A stretch of 64,000 nucleotides of DNA from Bradyrhizobium genosp. SA-3. Lineage in GTDB: Bacteria; Pseudomonadota; Alphaproteobacteria; Rhizobiales; Xanthobacteraceae. Below the pieces are notes generated by a model, which was not told the origin of the DNA, did not search any database, and worked only from the letters and a program-made list of their open reading frames with translations. How positions within the stretch are numbered: position 1 is the stretch's first letter; each line of letters begins with the position of its first letter. Positions 15,657 to 24,908 of the stretch are shown here, in pieces. Location: NCBI RefSeq assembly GCF_004212635.1, contig NZ_PSRT01000034.1, forward strand, positions 1 to 64,000. The letters run 5' to 3'. Made by a program: the position numbers and the translations under genes.

Positions 15657-17510
15657 TTAGTTGCACACTTCGTAGGAACCGCCGGCGGCCGCGTTTGAGG
15701 CGGCTCGTCCAGGGATGAGCGTGTTGACGAGCCGACATCCTTTCTGCACCGGGCGGCATCCTGCCGAATTGCAGAAGATCTGCCCGCTCGCCTCCGGCTT
15801 GGAGGGCGCTGCTTCGGTTGCCTTCCGGTCTGCGTCCCGCCTCCTCGATTCCTCGCGCGTCGCGACCGGCTTCTTCTCCGGGATCTTCTCGCATTCGTTG
15901 TCGTCGCCGACGCGAAAGCCGGCGCGGCAGGTGATCTTCACGCATTGATCGCCGTCCGCTTTGAAACCGAAATTGCAAACGAGCGGGCAGACCCGTCCCG
16001 GTTTCGCCTTCAGCGCATCGAGTGCGTCGACGCTGGCCAGCTTCACGTCGAACTGGGTGCCGGCATATTTGTTGAACAGCGTCAGCGAGCGCTGCGACGC
16101 GGCGCTCCAGTCGCCGTCGGCAACAGCGGAGAGGCAGCCGACGCGGCGCAATTCGCTCTGCACGGACTTCGCCAGATCGACAGCGGATAACGTGGATGTC
16201 GGTGCAGGCGAGAGAGCAGCCACCTTCTGGGTCTCGACCTCGGGCATCTGCCGATCAGCGGCCGGCTTTGCAGGCTGCTCCGCCTTCTCCGCGGCCTGCT
16301 TGGCCGCAAGCTCGGCCTTGGCCTTCTCGGCCGCCTGCTTCTCGGCCAGCGCCTTCGCAGCCGCCGCTTCGGCCACCTTGCGCTGCTGCTCGGCCGCCTC
16401 GGCCCTCGCCTGCTCGATCTGCTTCTGCTTCTCCGCGGCGATCCGCGCCTCCTCGGCCGCCTTGGCCGCGGCGGCCGCCTTCTCCCGCTCGGCCTTCTGG
16501 GCGCGCTCAGCGATGAGCCTTGCCTTTTCCTGCTCGGCCGCCTTGGCTTTTTGTTCGGCCGCAGCGCGCGTCTCTTCGGCCGCGATCTTGTTCAGCTGAC
16601 CTTTGGCCAGATTGGCGTAGAAGCCGTCGGGATACGCCGCTAGAAACGCCTCCCAGCCTTCGCGCGTGGCAAGCTGGAGCGCAAGTTCGTAATCCCTGCG
16701 AATGGCATCCTGCGGGTTGGCCTGCGGACCGGTTGCGGCTTGCTTCGCGACGAGGGGCACGTCGTCGCCGCCGAGCGAGCCGTAGACATAGGGCTCCTGC
16801 TTGTAGCCGGTACTCTTGAGCACATCGTCGCGGACGAAGCCGAAGGCCTTGCGCAGGTCAAGTCCCGGCTTCGGCAGATGCTCGACCAGTGCCGTAGCGA
16901 ATGGGCTGTTTCTGGCATCGCCGTCGGACGCGGTCGACCCTGCCTTGGCCGCGAAGGCAATCATCGTGTTCGGGCTGGTCGGCTCGACCTTGGCGAGGCC
17001 GCGTCCGATCGCGCGCGAGGCCAGCGTGCGCTTCATCGTCTTCGCGAACGGATTGTCGCGACAGGCGTCGAGAATGATCAGGCGCAGCTGCTTGGCCGGC
17101 TCCACTGCAAACAGTGCACGCTCGACCGGAATGGTCTCGTCGAGAACGTCGCCGTCTGTCTCCAGCGTGGCGTCGGTCGGAATGAGATAGTTGTTGCCGT
17201 CGAGCTCGATGCCGTGACCGGCGTAATAGATCACCGCCATGTCGGCATCGCGCGACCTGCCGGCAAATTCGCGCAGCATGCGCCGCATCTCGCTGGCGCT
17301 GAGATCCAGCCTGACATCCACGGAATCGAAGCCGGCCTTCTTGAACATGCCACCGACCAGGGTGGCATCGTTGACGGGATTGCCGAGCTTCGGCGCGCTC
17401 TTGTAGGCGGAATTGCCGATCACGAGCGCCACCCGCCGGTCGGCATGCGCCGATCCGCAGGTAAGGCCCATCGCAAATATCAACAAAGCAAATAGCCGAA
17501 ACGGAATCAC
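15657..17510 (-). CDS. Exported caspase-family (C14) protein, copy 1
   Basis: The 617-residue protein has the same plan as the gene after it: signal peptide (MIPFRLFALLIFAMGLTCGS then AHA), caspase-like domain with His99 (YYAGHG) and Cys150 (LDACRDNPF), and an extended Ala/Glu/Lys/Gln coiled coil (about 300-420). A peptidoglycan-binding-like segment (VQSELRRVGC, ASQRSLTLFNKYAG) and cysteine pairs (CPLVCNFGF, CVKITCRAGF) follow. Catalytic residues fall at identical positions in the two copies, so this is a tandem duplication with divergence mainly in the coiled coil. The start is GTG after GGGGGGA. Bacterial C14 peptidases cleave after Arg/Lys; the role here is unknown. Confidence 0.88.
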   Translation of the reverse strand: MIPFRLFALLIFAMGLTCGSAHADRRVALVIGNSAYKSAPKLGNPVNDATLVGGMFKKAGFDSVDVRLDLSASEMRRMLREFAGRSRDADMAVIYYAGHGIELDGNNYLIPTDATLETDGDVLDETIPVERALFAVEPAKQLRLIILDACRDNPFAKTMKRTLASRAIGRGLAKVEPTSPNTMIAFAAKAGSTASDGDARNSPFATALVEHLPKPGLDLRKAFGFVRDDVLKSTGYKQEPYVYGSLGGDDVPLVAKQAATGPQANPQDAIRRDYELALQLATREGWEAFLAAYPDGFYANLAKGQLNKIAAEETRAAAEQKAKAAEQEKARLIAERAQKAEREKAAAAAKAAEEARIAAEKQKQIEQARAEAAEQQRKVAEAAAAKALAEKQAAEKAKAELAAKQAAEKAEQPAKPAADRQMPEVETQKVAALSPAPTSTLSAVDLAKSVQSELRRVGCLSAVADGDWSAASQRSLTLFNKYAGTQFDVKLASVDALDALKAKPGRVCPLVCNFGFKADGDQCVKITCRAGFRVGDDNECEKIPEKKPVATREESRRRDADRKATEAAPSKPEASGQIFCNSAGCRPVQKGCRLVNTLIPGRAASNAAAGGSYEVCN

Positions 17511-17676
17511 TTGCGTCCCCCCGGATGCAATTCCACGAGACTATTCGGAAGCATCGCCGATTGCTAATCCTTCCTACGTGATGCCTGTCACATAAGACGC
17601 CCTAGTGGGGGTATGGATAATGCGGCGCACCGTCGCCCTGCTTTCGGACTGACGCCGAAGCCGTCTGTCGGGATCG

Positions 17677-19584
17677 CTACATCTGCACCACCTCGTGGCG
17701 CATCACGAACGGTGCAAGCAGCGCATGCACCTCGTTCGCGACTACGTCGCGCTGATCCGGTGGCAGGCCCGCAAGCGTCACGGTGGCGATCGAGCCGTGG
17801 CTGCCATGGGCACCGACCCTGACCTTGCAATCGACGCCGCGCTCGACCAGCGGCGCCAGCACCTTGGTGAACACGCGCTCGGCCGCGTCCCAGCGCAGCT
17901 GCGGCTTGAACACCTTGCCGACGCCCGTCACCGGCATCGGATTGATCGGAATCACCTGCACCGGCACGGCGGCGCGCTCCGGCGTGCGCTCGCGCACCCA
18001 CGTTTCGAGCTCGCCCGGCTCGACGCTCGCGCCCGGCTTCAACTGCACGTAGCCCACCGGCAGCTCGCCAGCATAGGCGTCGGGCTGGCCGACCACGGCG
18101 GCGAAGCCGACGGCGGGATGTCTGAACATGATCTCCTCGATCGGCGCCGGATCGATGTTGTGGCCGCCGCGGATCACGAGGTCCTTGGCGCGACCGGTGA
18201 TCCAGAGATAGCCGTCGGCATCGAGCCGGCCGAGATCGCCGGAATTGACCCAGACATCGTCGACGAAAGCGCCCTTGTTGTGCTCGTCGTTGAGATAGCC
18301 GCCGAACACGCCGGGCCCGGCCATGATGACGACGCCAATCTCGTCGGGCGCACAGTCGCGGATCAGCCGGCCATCGGAATCGAGCTGCACGATGCGCACG
18401 CGCGCGTAAGGCATGGGAAGGCCGACCGAGCCGAGCCGGATCGGCCGCGACGGATAGGCCAGGGTGTGCACGCTCGAGGTCTCGGTCATGCCGTAGACCT
18501 CGACCACCGGCAGCTTGAGCTTGTCCTGGATCGCCGAGCCCACGGCGACGGGAATCGCCGAGCCACCGCCCGCGGCATATTTCAGGCTGGAAATATCCGC
18601 GTCGCCCGGCGGCACCGCCAGCGTAGCGGCGAGCACGGTCGGTACACTCGACAGCGCGTCGGGCCTGTAGCGTTCGACGAGCTGCCAGATGTTCTTCACC
18701 GCATTCGGATTACGCCAGCCGCTCGGCGACAGCACGACCAGCGAGCCGCCGCTCGACAGCGTCAGCAGCACCTGCGTCAACGATCCGCCAACGTGAAACA
18801 GCGGCATTCCGAACAGCAGATTGGAGCCCGGCTTCGCCTTCAGCAGCAGATTGAGCGCCCAGGCCTGATAGACCTGGTTGGCATGGGTGTGCCGCACCAG
18901 CTTTGGCGTGCCGGTGGTGCCGCCGGTGTGGAAATAGGCGGCGATGTCGGCACCCGAAATCTTGCGCCCGCTGACAAGCCGGTCCGACGGCTGCTGCTTG
19001 ATCAGGTCGCCGAAGGCAAAGATGCCGTTGGCGGGATCGCCGCCGCCGAACACCTGCACGATGGCCTTGAGATGCTTCAGTTGCGGGCGGATCTGCTCGA
19101 CCTTCTGCCAGATGTCGGTGCCGGGCATCGGTCCGAGCGCCACCAGGATTTTCGTGTTCGCGGCCTCCAGGATCTCCGCGATCTGGTGCGGCTCGAGCAG
19201 CGGATTGACGGGATTGGCGATGCCTGTGGCCTCCGCGCCGAACAGCGTCACGAAGGCATCCGGCACCAGCGGCAGCATGAAGCTGATGATGTCGCCCTTC
19301 TCCGCACCCAGCGCGTGAAACATGTTGGCGGCCTGCGTGACGCGCGCGATGAAATCGCGATACGTGACCACGACCGGCGTGTCGGCGGGATCGGCGTTTT
19401 GCAGGAACTGGATCGCCGCGCCGTCGGGGTTGCGCGCTGCACCCAGCCTGATCGCGTCATAGGTGCTCTCGGCCGCGACGCGATCGGCATAAGGAATCTG
19501 CTCGAAGGCCCGGACGTCGGCGTCCGTCAAGAAATCCGGATAGTCGTTGCCGATGAGCCGATCGAGCGCATGGATGCCCGCCAT
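17677..19584 (-). CDS. Acyl-CoA synthetase, AMP-forming
   Basis: The 635-residue ANL-superfamily enzyme activates a carboxylic acid to acyl-AMP and then acyl-CoA. Visible: the P-loop-like YFHTGGTTGTPKLV, the EVYGMTETSSV motif of the acceptor site, and WVNSGDLGRLDADGYLWITG followed by RAKDLVIRGGHNIDP, the hinge region. The usual PKTxxGKxxK end is replaced by PVTGVGKVFKPQLR, which still supplies the Lys. GGAGG precedes the ATG at 19584. Chain-length preference cannot be read. The gene diverges from the SecD-like gene. Confidence 0.9.
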   Translation of the reverse strand: MAGIHALDRLIGNDYPDFLTDADVRAFEQIPYADRVAAESTYDAIRLGAARNPDGAAIQFLQNADPADTPVVVTYRDFIARVTQAANMFHALGAEKGDIISFMLPLVPDAFVTLFGAEATGIANPVNPLLEPHQIAEILEAANTKILVALGPMPGTDIWQKVEQIRPQLKHLKAIVQVFGGGDPANGIFAFGDLIKQQPSDRLVSGRKISGADIAAYFHTGGTTGTPKLVRHTHANQVYQAWALNLLLKAKPGSNLLFGMPLFHVGGSLTQVLLTLSSGGSLVVLSPSGWRNPNAVKNIWQLVERYRPDALSSVPTVLAATLAVPPGDADISSLKYAAGGGSAIPVAVGSAIQDKLKLPVVEVYGMTETSSVHTLAYPSRPIRLGSVGLPMPYARVRIVQLDSDGRLIRDCAPDEIGVVIMAGPGVFGGYLNDEHNKGAFVDDVWVNSGDLGRLDADGYLWITGRAKDLVIRGGHNIDPAPIEEIMFRHPAVGFAAVVGQPDAYAGELPVGYVQLKPGASVEPGELETWVRERTPERAAVPVQVIPINPMPVTGVGKVFKPQLRWDAAERVFTKVLAPLVERGVDCKVRVGAHGSHGSIATVTLAGLPPDQRDVVANEVHALLAPFVMRHEVVQM

Positions 19585-19834
19585 GGAATTTCGTCCTCCC
19601 TCAGATGCATGTCCCCGCCCCCTGTCTTTTGACATTTTGGTTCGGCGCGGCCTCGACCGATTTGCCGGTCGAGCGGGAACACAATGATGGATGATTTGGC
19701 GTTCGTCCATCGCCTACCGGCCGCGGCGGTCGCCCTCGATCCAGACCAAATTGAACCTCCGCGCCGGATCCGGGGACCAAGAAACTGGCGCCGGACTCCC
19801 CCGCCGGCGTCCTGCCGCAAGACTTGAGGTGATC

Positions 19835-20908
19835 ATGCCTACGCATCTGCGGAACCGCATCACAGGGCTGCTCGTCGTACTCGCCATGGCGATCGTGCTG
19901 CCTCGCGTGGCGTTCGCCGACACTCAGTTCGACAAGATGCGCGCCAAGGTCGCGGCTTTCGTCGCCGACAAGATGGAGAAGCTGGGCGGATCCCGCATCA
20001 TCTACAAAGTGGACACCGATGGCTTGCGGGAGGCGGTCGTCACGGATCTGCGCGATGACGCCTACAAGATCCTGCGCGAGGGACGGATCGCCTTCTCCGG
20101 CCTTGCGATCCGCGACGGCGGCGTCGAAGTGAAGATCGCGGACGCCAAAGGTCGCGAACAGCTCACGCGCAAGCTCGCCTCGGCGGCGGAGGGATTGCCC
20201 ACGCACGCGCTCACCGTGACCGACGCCGGCGACGGACTGATCAGGCTTGCGCCGACCGACGCCGCATCCGCCGCGCGGCAGCGCGATCTCGTCGAAGATT
20301 CCATCGCTATGATCGAGCAGCGCCTCAAGGACGCCGGCATCACGCTCGCCAGCGTCCAGCCCGAGGGAACGGACCGCATCCGCATCTTCCTGCCTGGCGC
20401 GATGGAGCCCGAGCGCATCACCGCGATCTTCGCCAAGAAGGTGCGGGTCAGCTTCCGCCTGATCGATCTCTCGATGCCGGCGGAGCAGGCGCGATCCGGC
20501 ACGCCACCCATTGGCACGGAAGTCCTGCTCGGCTTCAAGGACAAGCTTCCTTATCTCGTTGCCAAGGACAGCGCGCTCGACGGCGACGACATCAGCTATG
20601 CGGGACCGGGATTTACGAGCGACACGAAGGAGCCGATCGCCTCGTTCCGCTTCAACGGCCGCGGCACACGGCGCTTCGCCCACATCACCGCAGAGAACGT
20701 CGGAAAGCCCTTCGCCATCGTGCTCGACGACAAGGTGATCGCCGCTCCCGTGATCCGCGAGCCCATCACCGGCGGCTCCGGCCAGATCTCTGGCAACTTC
20801 ACCCTGGAAGAGGCCAACAGCGTCGCCATGCGGCTGCGCGCCGGCTCGCTGCCAGGACGTCTTGGCCTCGTCGAGCAGCAGGTCGTGCAGCCCGCCGCCA
20901 AGCCCTAA
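19835..20908 (+). CDS. SecD-like periplasmic domain protein lacking the channel
   Basis: The 357-residue protein has a signal peptide (about 1-29, ending VAFADT) followed only by the SecD P1 periplasmic region. The head shows the pattern FRLIDLSMP and then FNGRGTRRFAHITAENVGKPFAIVLDDKVIAAP split over the usual strands. It ends with ISGNFTLEEANSVAMRLRAGSLPGRL, exactly where SecD proteins continue into a six-helix channel. Here the frame stops 12 residues later. The product is therefore a soluble exported SecD head. Real SecD/SecF must lie elsewhere. GAGGTGA precedes the ATG. Confidence 0.82.
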   Translation: MPTHLRNRITGLLVVLAMAIVLPRVAFADTQFDKMRAKVAAFVADKMEKLGGSRIIYKVDTDGLREAVVTDLRDDAYKILREGRIAFSGLAIRDGGVEVKIADAKGREQLTRKLASAAEGLPTHALTVTDAGDGLIRLAPTDAASAARQRDLVEDSIAMIEQRLKDAGITLASVQPEGTDRIRIFLPGAMEPERITAIFAKKVRVSFRLIDLSMPAEQARSGTPPIGTEVLLGFKDKLPYLVAKDSALDGDDISYAGPGFTSDTKEPIASFRFNGRGTRRFAHITAENVGKPFAIVLDDKVIAAPVIREPITGGSGQISGNFTLEEANSVAMRLRAGSLPGRLGLVEQQVVQPAAKP

Positions 20909-21155
20909 GGCGGAGATCGGGCGGCCCCCTGCGGCGTCGGGCGTCCCAGGCCCATCCGCGACGCCGAAGCCGCCCCGAATCACGGCCGCGTTGCGACCAG
21001 ACGCACAACCAAAGGGGCAATTGCCGAAACGCCCGATCAAGCTAAAATTTGCCTCTTGCGGCATGACGGCCGAAGGCTTCATTCAAGCGGTCGTCATTCG
21101 ATTTCGGCTATACGAATACCGAGCAGGACTGAAGGCCTTACGCGGGGTGAGTACC

Positions 21156-21962
21156 ATGCCGTCCGGCAGCGCAGACATTTCCTCGATCCTCGACCGCATT
21201 CTCGATGCGGCAACGGACAATCTCCGGATCGCGAAAATCCTGGTCCAGATGGGCCTCGATCCGAACAACGTCACCTACGACGCGATCTTCAATCGGCTGC
21301 TGGAGATCTTTGTCCACAACATCACGCTGGCCAATATGTTCGCCGCGGTCGGCGCCGTCTTCTTCGTCGCCACCCTCTTGATGCGGACGATGGTGCCGCT
21401 GCGCGTCGCCAATATGATCGGCTGCGCGTTGTTCGCCGTTTTCGGCGCGCTCTCCGCCAATGTCTCGACGTTCCTCCTCTATCTGCTGTTGCTGCCGATC
21501 AACGCCCTGCGGCTGCGGCAGATGCTCAAGCTGGTCAAGAAGGCGCGCCATGCGGCCGAAGGCGACATGTCGATCGAATGGCTCAAGCCGTTCATGACCG
21601 AACGCAAATATCGCCGCGGTGACACGCTCTTCAAACTGGGCGATCCGGCCCAGGAGATGCTCCTCACCGTCACCGGCAAGTTCCTGGTCAAGGAGATCAA
21701 CGTCGAGATCGGGCCCGGCGCGCTGATGGGCGAGCTCGGCTTCCTGACGCCGGACAACCGCCGCACCGGAACGATCGAATGCATCGAGGACGGACAGGTG
21801 CTGACCATCACCTATGACCGGCTGCTCGAGATCTACTTCCAGGATCCGCAGTTCGGCTATTACTTCCTGGTGCTGACCAGCCAGCGCCTCCTACAAAACA
21901 TCGATCGCCTGCAGAAGCAGCTCGCCACGGAGCGGGCGGCCACCACGAACAGGATCGCGTGA
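21156..21962 (+). CDS. Membrane protein with cyclic-nucleotide-binding domain
   Basis: The 268-residue protein has an N-terminal helical part, two to three hydrophobic segments (about 52-70, 80-113), and a cytoplasmic CRP-type cNMP-binding domain (about 145-240). The domain is recognised from RRGDTLFKLGDPAQEMLLTVTGKFLV and PGALMGELGFLTPDNRRTGTI. The phosphate-binding cassette has GELGFL but no clear Arg-Thr/Ser pair as in CRP, so ligand binding is uncertain. No DNA-binding domain is present. GGGGTGA precedes the start; the frame is open further upstream. Function unknown. Confidence 0.82.
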   Translation: MPSGSADISSILDRILDAATDNLRIAKILVQMGLDPNNVTYDAIFNRLLEIFVHNITLANMFAAVGAVFFVATLLMRTMVPLRVANMIGCALFAVFGALSANVSTFLLYLLLLPINALRLRQMLKLVKKARHAAEGDMSIEWLKPFMTERKYRRGDTLFKLGDPAQEMLLTVTGKFLVKEINVEIGPGALMGELGFLTPDNRRTGTIECIEDGQVLTITYDRLLEIYFQDPQFGYYFLVLTSQRLLQNIDRLQKQLATERAATTNRIA

Positions 21963-21977
21963 CCGCCCCGGCTCTGC

Positions 21978-22002
21978 GCCGCAACGCCAAAGGCGTTGCG
22001 GC
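21978..22002 (+). terminator. Perfect 11-bp hairpin after the cNMP-binding gene
   Basis: GCCGCAACGCC, loop AAA, GGCGTTGCGGC begins 15 bases after the stop codon. The stem is strong, but no T-run follows, so it may end transcription weakly or protect the 3' end. Confidence 0.5.
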
Positions 22003-22149
22003 CCGTCTAAGACACGATGGCTCCCCGCAATTTTGCGGATATGTCCCCGTCCGCAGCGCATTCGACCCGTCCAGATTGGCGCTGGGGCGGTCCCGCCGCA
22101 AAACCGCCCTAAAAACCGAATGGTAACCATGGCGCCTTAAGGTAATGAC

Positions 22150-22947
22150 GTGACCAACTCCCCGACCATCCTGGTGTTCGATTCCGGCCTTGGCGGACTC
22201 ACGGTGCTCCGTGAGGTCGTCGCCGCACGCCCGGACGCGCATTACGTCTATGTCGCCGACGACGCCTTCTTCCCCTACGGCCACCATGGCGAGGACGAGA
22301 TCATCGCCCGCGTGGTGCCGTTGATGGGTGAATTGATCGGCACGCATGATCCCGACCTCGCCGTGATCGCCTGCAACACGGCATCCACCCTGGTCCTGTC
22401 TCACTTACGCGCCGCTTATTCCCTGCCCTTCGTCGGCACGGTGCCGGCGATCAAACCGGCCTGCGCGCAGTCGAAGACCCGCCGCGTCTCGGTGCTCGGC
22501 ACCAAGGGCACGGTGAAGCGGGAATATACCAAAACATTGATCCGCGACTTCGCGCAGGGCTGCGAGGTGACGCTGGTTGGCTCGCCCGAGCTTGCCTCGC
22601 TGGCTGAAGCCGAGCTCAGCGGCGCTGCGATCAGCGACGAGGCCATCCTTGCCGAACTCGCTCCCTGCTTCGTCGGCGACGCCGCAGATGCGACATCGCG
22701 CACCGACACGGTGGTGCTCGCCTGCACGCATTATCCGCTGCTGCTCGACCGGCTGAAGCGGCTGGCGCCCTGGCCGGTCCAGTGGATCGACCCTGCGCCC
22801 GCGATCGCCCGCCGCGTCTCGGATCTGCTTGGCCCGCGCATCGGCGGCATCGTGCAGTCTGGCGGCGAGATGATCTTCACCTCGAACCGCGTGCATAGCC
22901 TCTCGGCGATGCTGACGCCCTTCTTCGGCGGCCGCGCCCTGGCCTGA
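22150..22947 (+). CDS. murI: Glutamate racemase
   Basis: Converts L-glutamate to D-glutamate for peptidoglycan. The 265-residue protein shows FDSGLGGLTVLREV near the N-terminus, the first catalytic cysteine in ACNTAST and the second in ACTHYPLL, with YVADDAFFPYG between. The start is a GTG, since an earlier ATG five bases upstream is closed by TGA after one codon. The gene stands alone before an HpaI-type aldolase gene. Secure assignment. Confidence 0.96.
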   Translation: MTNSPTILVFDSGLGGLTVLREVVAARPDAHYVYVADDAFFPYGHHGEDEIIARVVPLMGELIGTHDPDLAVIACNTASTLVLSHLRAAYSLPFVGTVPAIKPACAQSKTRRVSVLGTKGTVKREYTKTLIRDFAQGCEVTLVGSPELASLAEAELSGAAISDEAILAELAPCFVGDAADATSRTDTVVLACTHYPLLLDRLKRLAPWPVQWIDPAPAIARRVSDLLGPRIGGIVQSGGEMIFTSNRVHSLSAMLTPFFGGRALA

Positions 22948-23008
22948 CTTTGCGCGGCAACGGCGCGCTGCTAGGCTTTGCCGTTGTCACCTTGCCGCAG
23001 GCCTTCCC

Positions 23009-23782
23009 ATGTCGGTCCCCTCCACACCACTCAACCGTCTCCGCCAGCTCTGGCGCGAGGGACGCCCCGCCTTCGGCGCGATCGCGACGATCCCGAGCGT
23101 GCAGATGGTGCAGATCATGGCGCGCTCGCTCGACTGGATCATCGTCGATCTCGAACATGGCCCGATTGGATTGACCGAAGCACATGCGATGATCGCCGCG
23201 ACCACGGGCACGCCATGCACGCCACTGGTTCGGATCGCCGCGAACGAGCCATGGCTTGCGAAAGCACCGATGGACATCGGTGCCTTCGGCATCAACTTCC
23301 CGATGATCACCAACCGAGACGATGCCGAGAAAGCAGTGCGCAGCGTGCGCTACCCGCCGCGCGGCGATCGGCTCTGGGGTCCCTTCCACGCGCCGTTCCG
23401 CTGGGGCCAGTCGATGCCGGACTACATGGCCAGCGCCGACGACGAGATGATCTGCATGATCACCATCGAGCATGTCGACGCCGTCAATCGCATCGACGAG
23501 ATCATGGCAACGCCGGGCATCGACGTCGCGGTGATCGGTCCCGGCGATCTCGCCACCTCCATCAACAAGCGCGGTCAGATGGATGATCCGGAGCTGCTCG
23601 AGCTGGTCGCCCGCGCGGAGGCGGGCATCCTCAGAAGCGGCGTGCCGATCGGGGGCGTGGCGCGCACCGCCGACCAGGCCAACGCCCTGATCGACCGCGG
23701 CTACCGCGCGATCGCGCTCGGCTTCGACTGGTCGCTGTTCCAGCGCGGCATCATGGCAGCGTTCGAAGGGATCAGGCGCTGA
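23009..23782 (+). CDS. HpcH/HpaI-family aldolase
   Basis: The 257-residue TIM-barrel protein resembles class II pyruvate aldolases such as HpaI (4-hydroxy-2-oxoheptanedioate aldolase). Visible are the catalytic-base region VDLEHGPIG, LVRIAANEPW, the metal-ligand segment CMITIEHVDAVNRIDEI and AVIGPGDLATSI. It lacks a neighbouring homoprotocatechuate pathway, so the natural substrate is open (2-keto-3-deoxy sugar acids or other 2-oxo aldols). No signal peptide. The Shine-Dalgarno is weak. Family assignment firm, substrate unknown. Confidence 0.88.
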   Translation: MSVPSTPLNRLRQLWREGRPAFGAIATIPSVQMVQIMARSLDWIIVDLEHGPIGLTEAHAMIAATTGTPCTPLVRIAANEPWLAKAPMDIGAFGINFPMITNRDDAEKAVRSVRYPPRGDRLWGPFHAPFRWGQSMPDYMASADDEMICMITIEHVDAVNRIDEIMATPGIDVAVIGPGDLATSINKRGQMDDPELLELVARAEAGILRSGVPIGGVARTADQANALIDRGYRAIALGFDWSLFQRGIMAAFEGIRR

Positions 23783-24085
23783 ACAAGCCGATCTCGGCCT
23801 TGCCGGAAACCGGGCACTGCTAGGGTCGACGGTTCCACAAGCATCTGAAGGCGGCGATTCCTACCGGGTCCCGGCAGGTGCCCGTGCACGACGCCAAAAT
23901 ATATGGCGGCAAGTCATTGAAACTACTAAGAATTTACGTTGTCGACAACTCCAAACCGCTGGCCTCGCCGGCGCCCCTCATGCGACGAACCGACCGAGCC
24001 CAAGCGGATTGGTTCGTGCTAGATCACGCGGGGAGCAGATGACCTGCTCGCTGCACATATTTTAATCTGCGGGAACCGGAGACCA
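23783..24085. other. Intergenic stretch, no gene seen
   Basis: About 300 bases with two AT-rich islands (near 23898-23935 and 24057-24072) that probably hold the promoter of the E2-like gene. GGAGA lies five bases before its ATG. No convincing frame, terminator or structured RNA was found. Confidence 0.4.
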
Positions 24086-24853
24086 ATGCGCGGGACGCCC
24101 AAGACCATCTCGCTGCGGCGCCGCCTGATTTGCGACCTCATGCGCGCCTCGATGGGCGTGCCCTTCGTCTCGCTCTCCCGTTCGCTCGATATCCGCCCCC
24201 TGCTCGAATCCCGCGCCGGCGCGATGGCGCCTGCCGGCTGGGCGGCGATGTTCGTCAAGGCCTTCGCCCTGGTCGCCAAGGACGAGCCGATCCTGCGGAC
24301 CGTCTACGCCAAATGGCCCTGGCCATCGCTCTACGAGCTGCCGAAGAGCGTGGCGCTGGTGGCAATCGCCCGGATCGAGGACGGCGAGGAATGCGTGATG
24401 CCGCAGCGGATTTCGGCCCCGGAAGCCCTGCCATTGGGCCAGATCGACGCCGAGATCCGACGCGCCAAGACGGCGCCGGTCGAGGACGTCCCGATGTTCC
24501 GCAAGATCATGCGGGCGACCCGCCTGCCCCTGCCGTTGCGGCGCCTGTCCTGGGCGGTGGGGCTGAATTTCGGCCGGCAGCGCGGCAACTGGTTCGGCAG
24601 CTTCGCGGTGAGCTCGGTGGCCGCCTATGGCGGCGGCGAGCTCCACCCCATCACGCCGGGCCCCTTCGTCATCAGCTATGGGGTGGTCGAGGCGGACCAG
24701 ACCATCCATGTCGTGATCCGCTGGGACCACCGGGTGACGGATGCCGCCCCGATCGCCCGGGTCCTGACCCGGCTGGAACAGGTCCTGAACACTGAAATCG
24801 CTGCCGAATTGCGGGCGGCCGGGTCAAAGCCGATCCGCGCGATCAGGACCTGA
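24086..24853 (+). CDS. Stand-alone E2-type acyltransferase domain protein
   Basis: The 255-residue protein resembles the catalytic domain of 2-oxo-acid dehydrogenase E2 (chloramphenicol-acetyltransferase fold) without lipoyl or E1-binding domains. Supporting segments are VPFVSLSRSLDIRPLL at the start, GSFAVSSVAAYGGGELHPITPGP split over two strands, and WDHRVTDAAPIARVLTRLEQ. The last corresponds to the HxxxDG catalytic motif of E2/CAT enzymes, here HRVTDA with Ala replacing Gly. No E1 or E3 gene is near. It may transfer acyl groups in an unrelated pathway; substrate unknown. Confidence 0.78.
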   Translation: MRGTPKTISLRRRLICDLMRASMGVPFVSLSRSLDIRPLLESRAGAMAPAGWAAMFVKAFALVAKDEPILRTVYAKWPWPSLYELPKSVALVAIARIEDGEECVMPQRISAPEALPLGQIDAEIRRAKTAPVEDVPMFRKIMRATRLPLPLRRLSWAVGLNFGRQRGNWFGSFAVSSVAAYGGGELHPITPGPFVISYGVVEADQTIHVVIRWDHRVTDAAPIARVLTRLEQVLNTEIAAELRAAGSKPIRAIRT

Positions 24854-24869
24854 TTCCAGGGCATTCGCA

Positions 24870-24898
24870 TTGACAGCGAGCCCCAAACTCCCCTAAAA
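24870..24898 (+). promoter_or_regulatory. Probable rpsD promoter
   Basis: TTGACA (24870-24875) matches the -35 consensus perfectly. Seventeen bases later CTAAAA (24893-24898) is an acceptable weak -10. It lies about 180 bases before the rpsD start, leaving a leader with a strong hairpin. Confidence 0.55.
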
Positions 24899-24908
24899 GC
24901 CGCCTGCT

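Noticed and set aside
17695..19632. A 645-codon plus-strand frame opposite the acyl-CoA synthetase
   Set aside because: Antisense shadow of a clear ANL enzyme; its sequence is low-complexity Arg/His/Asp.
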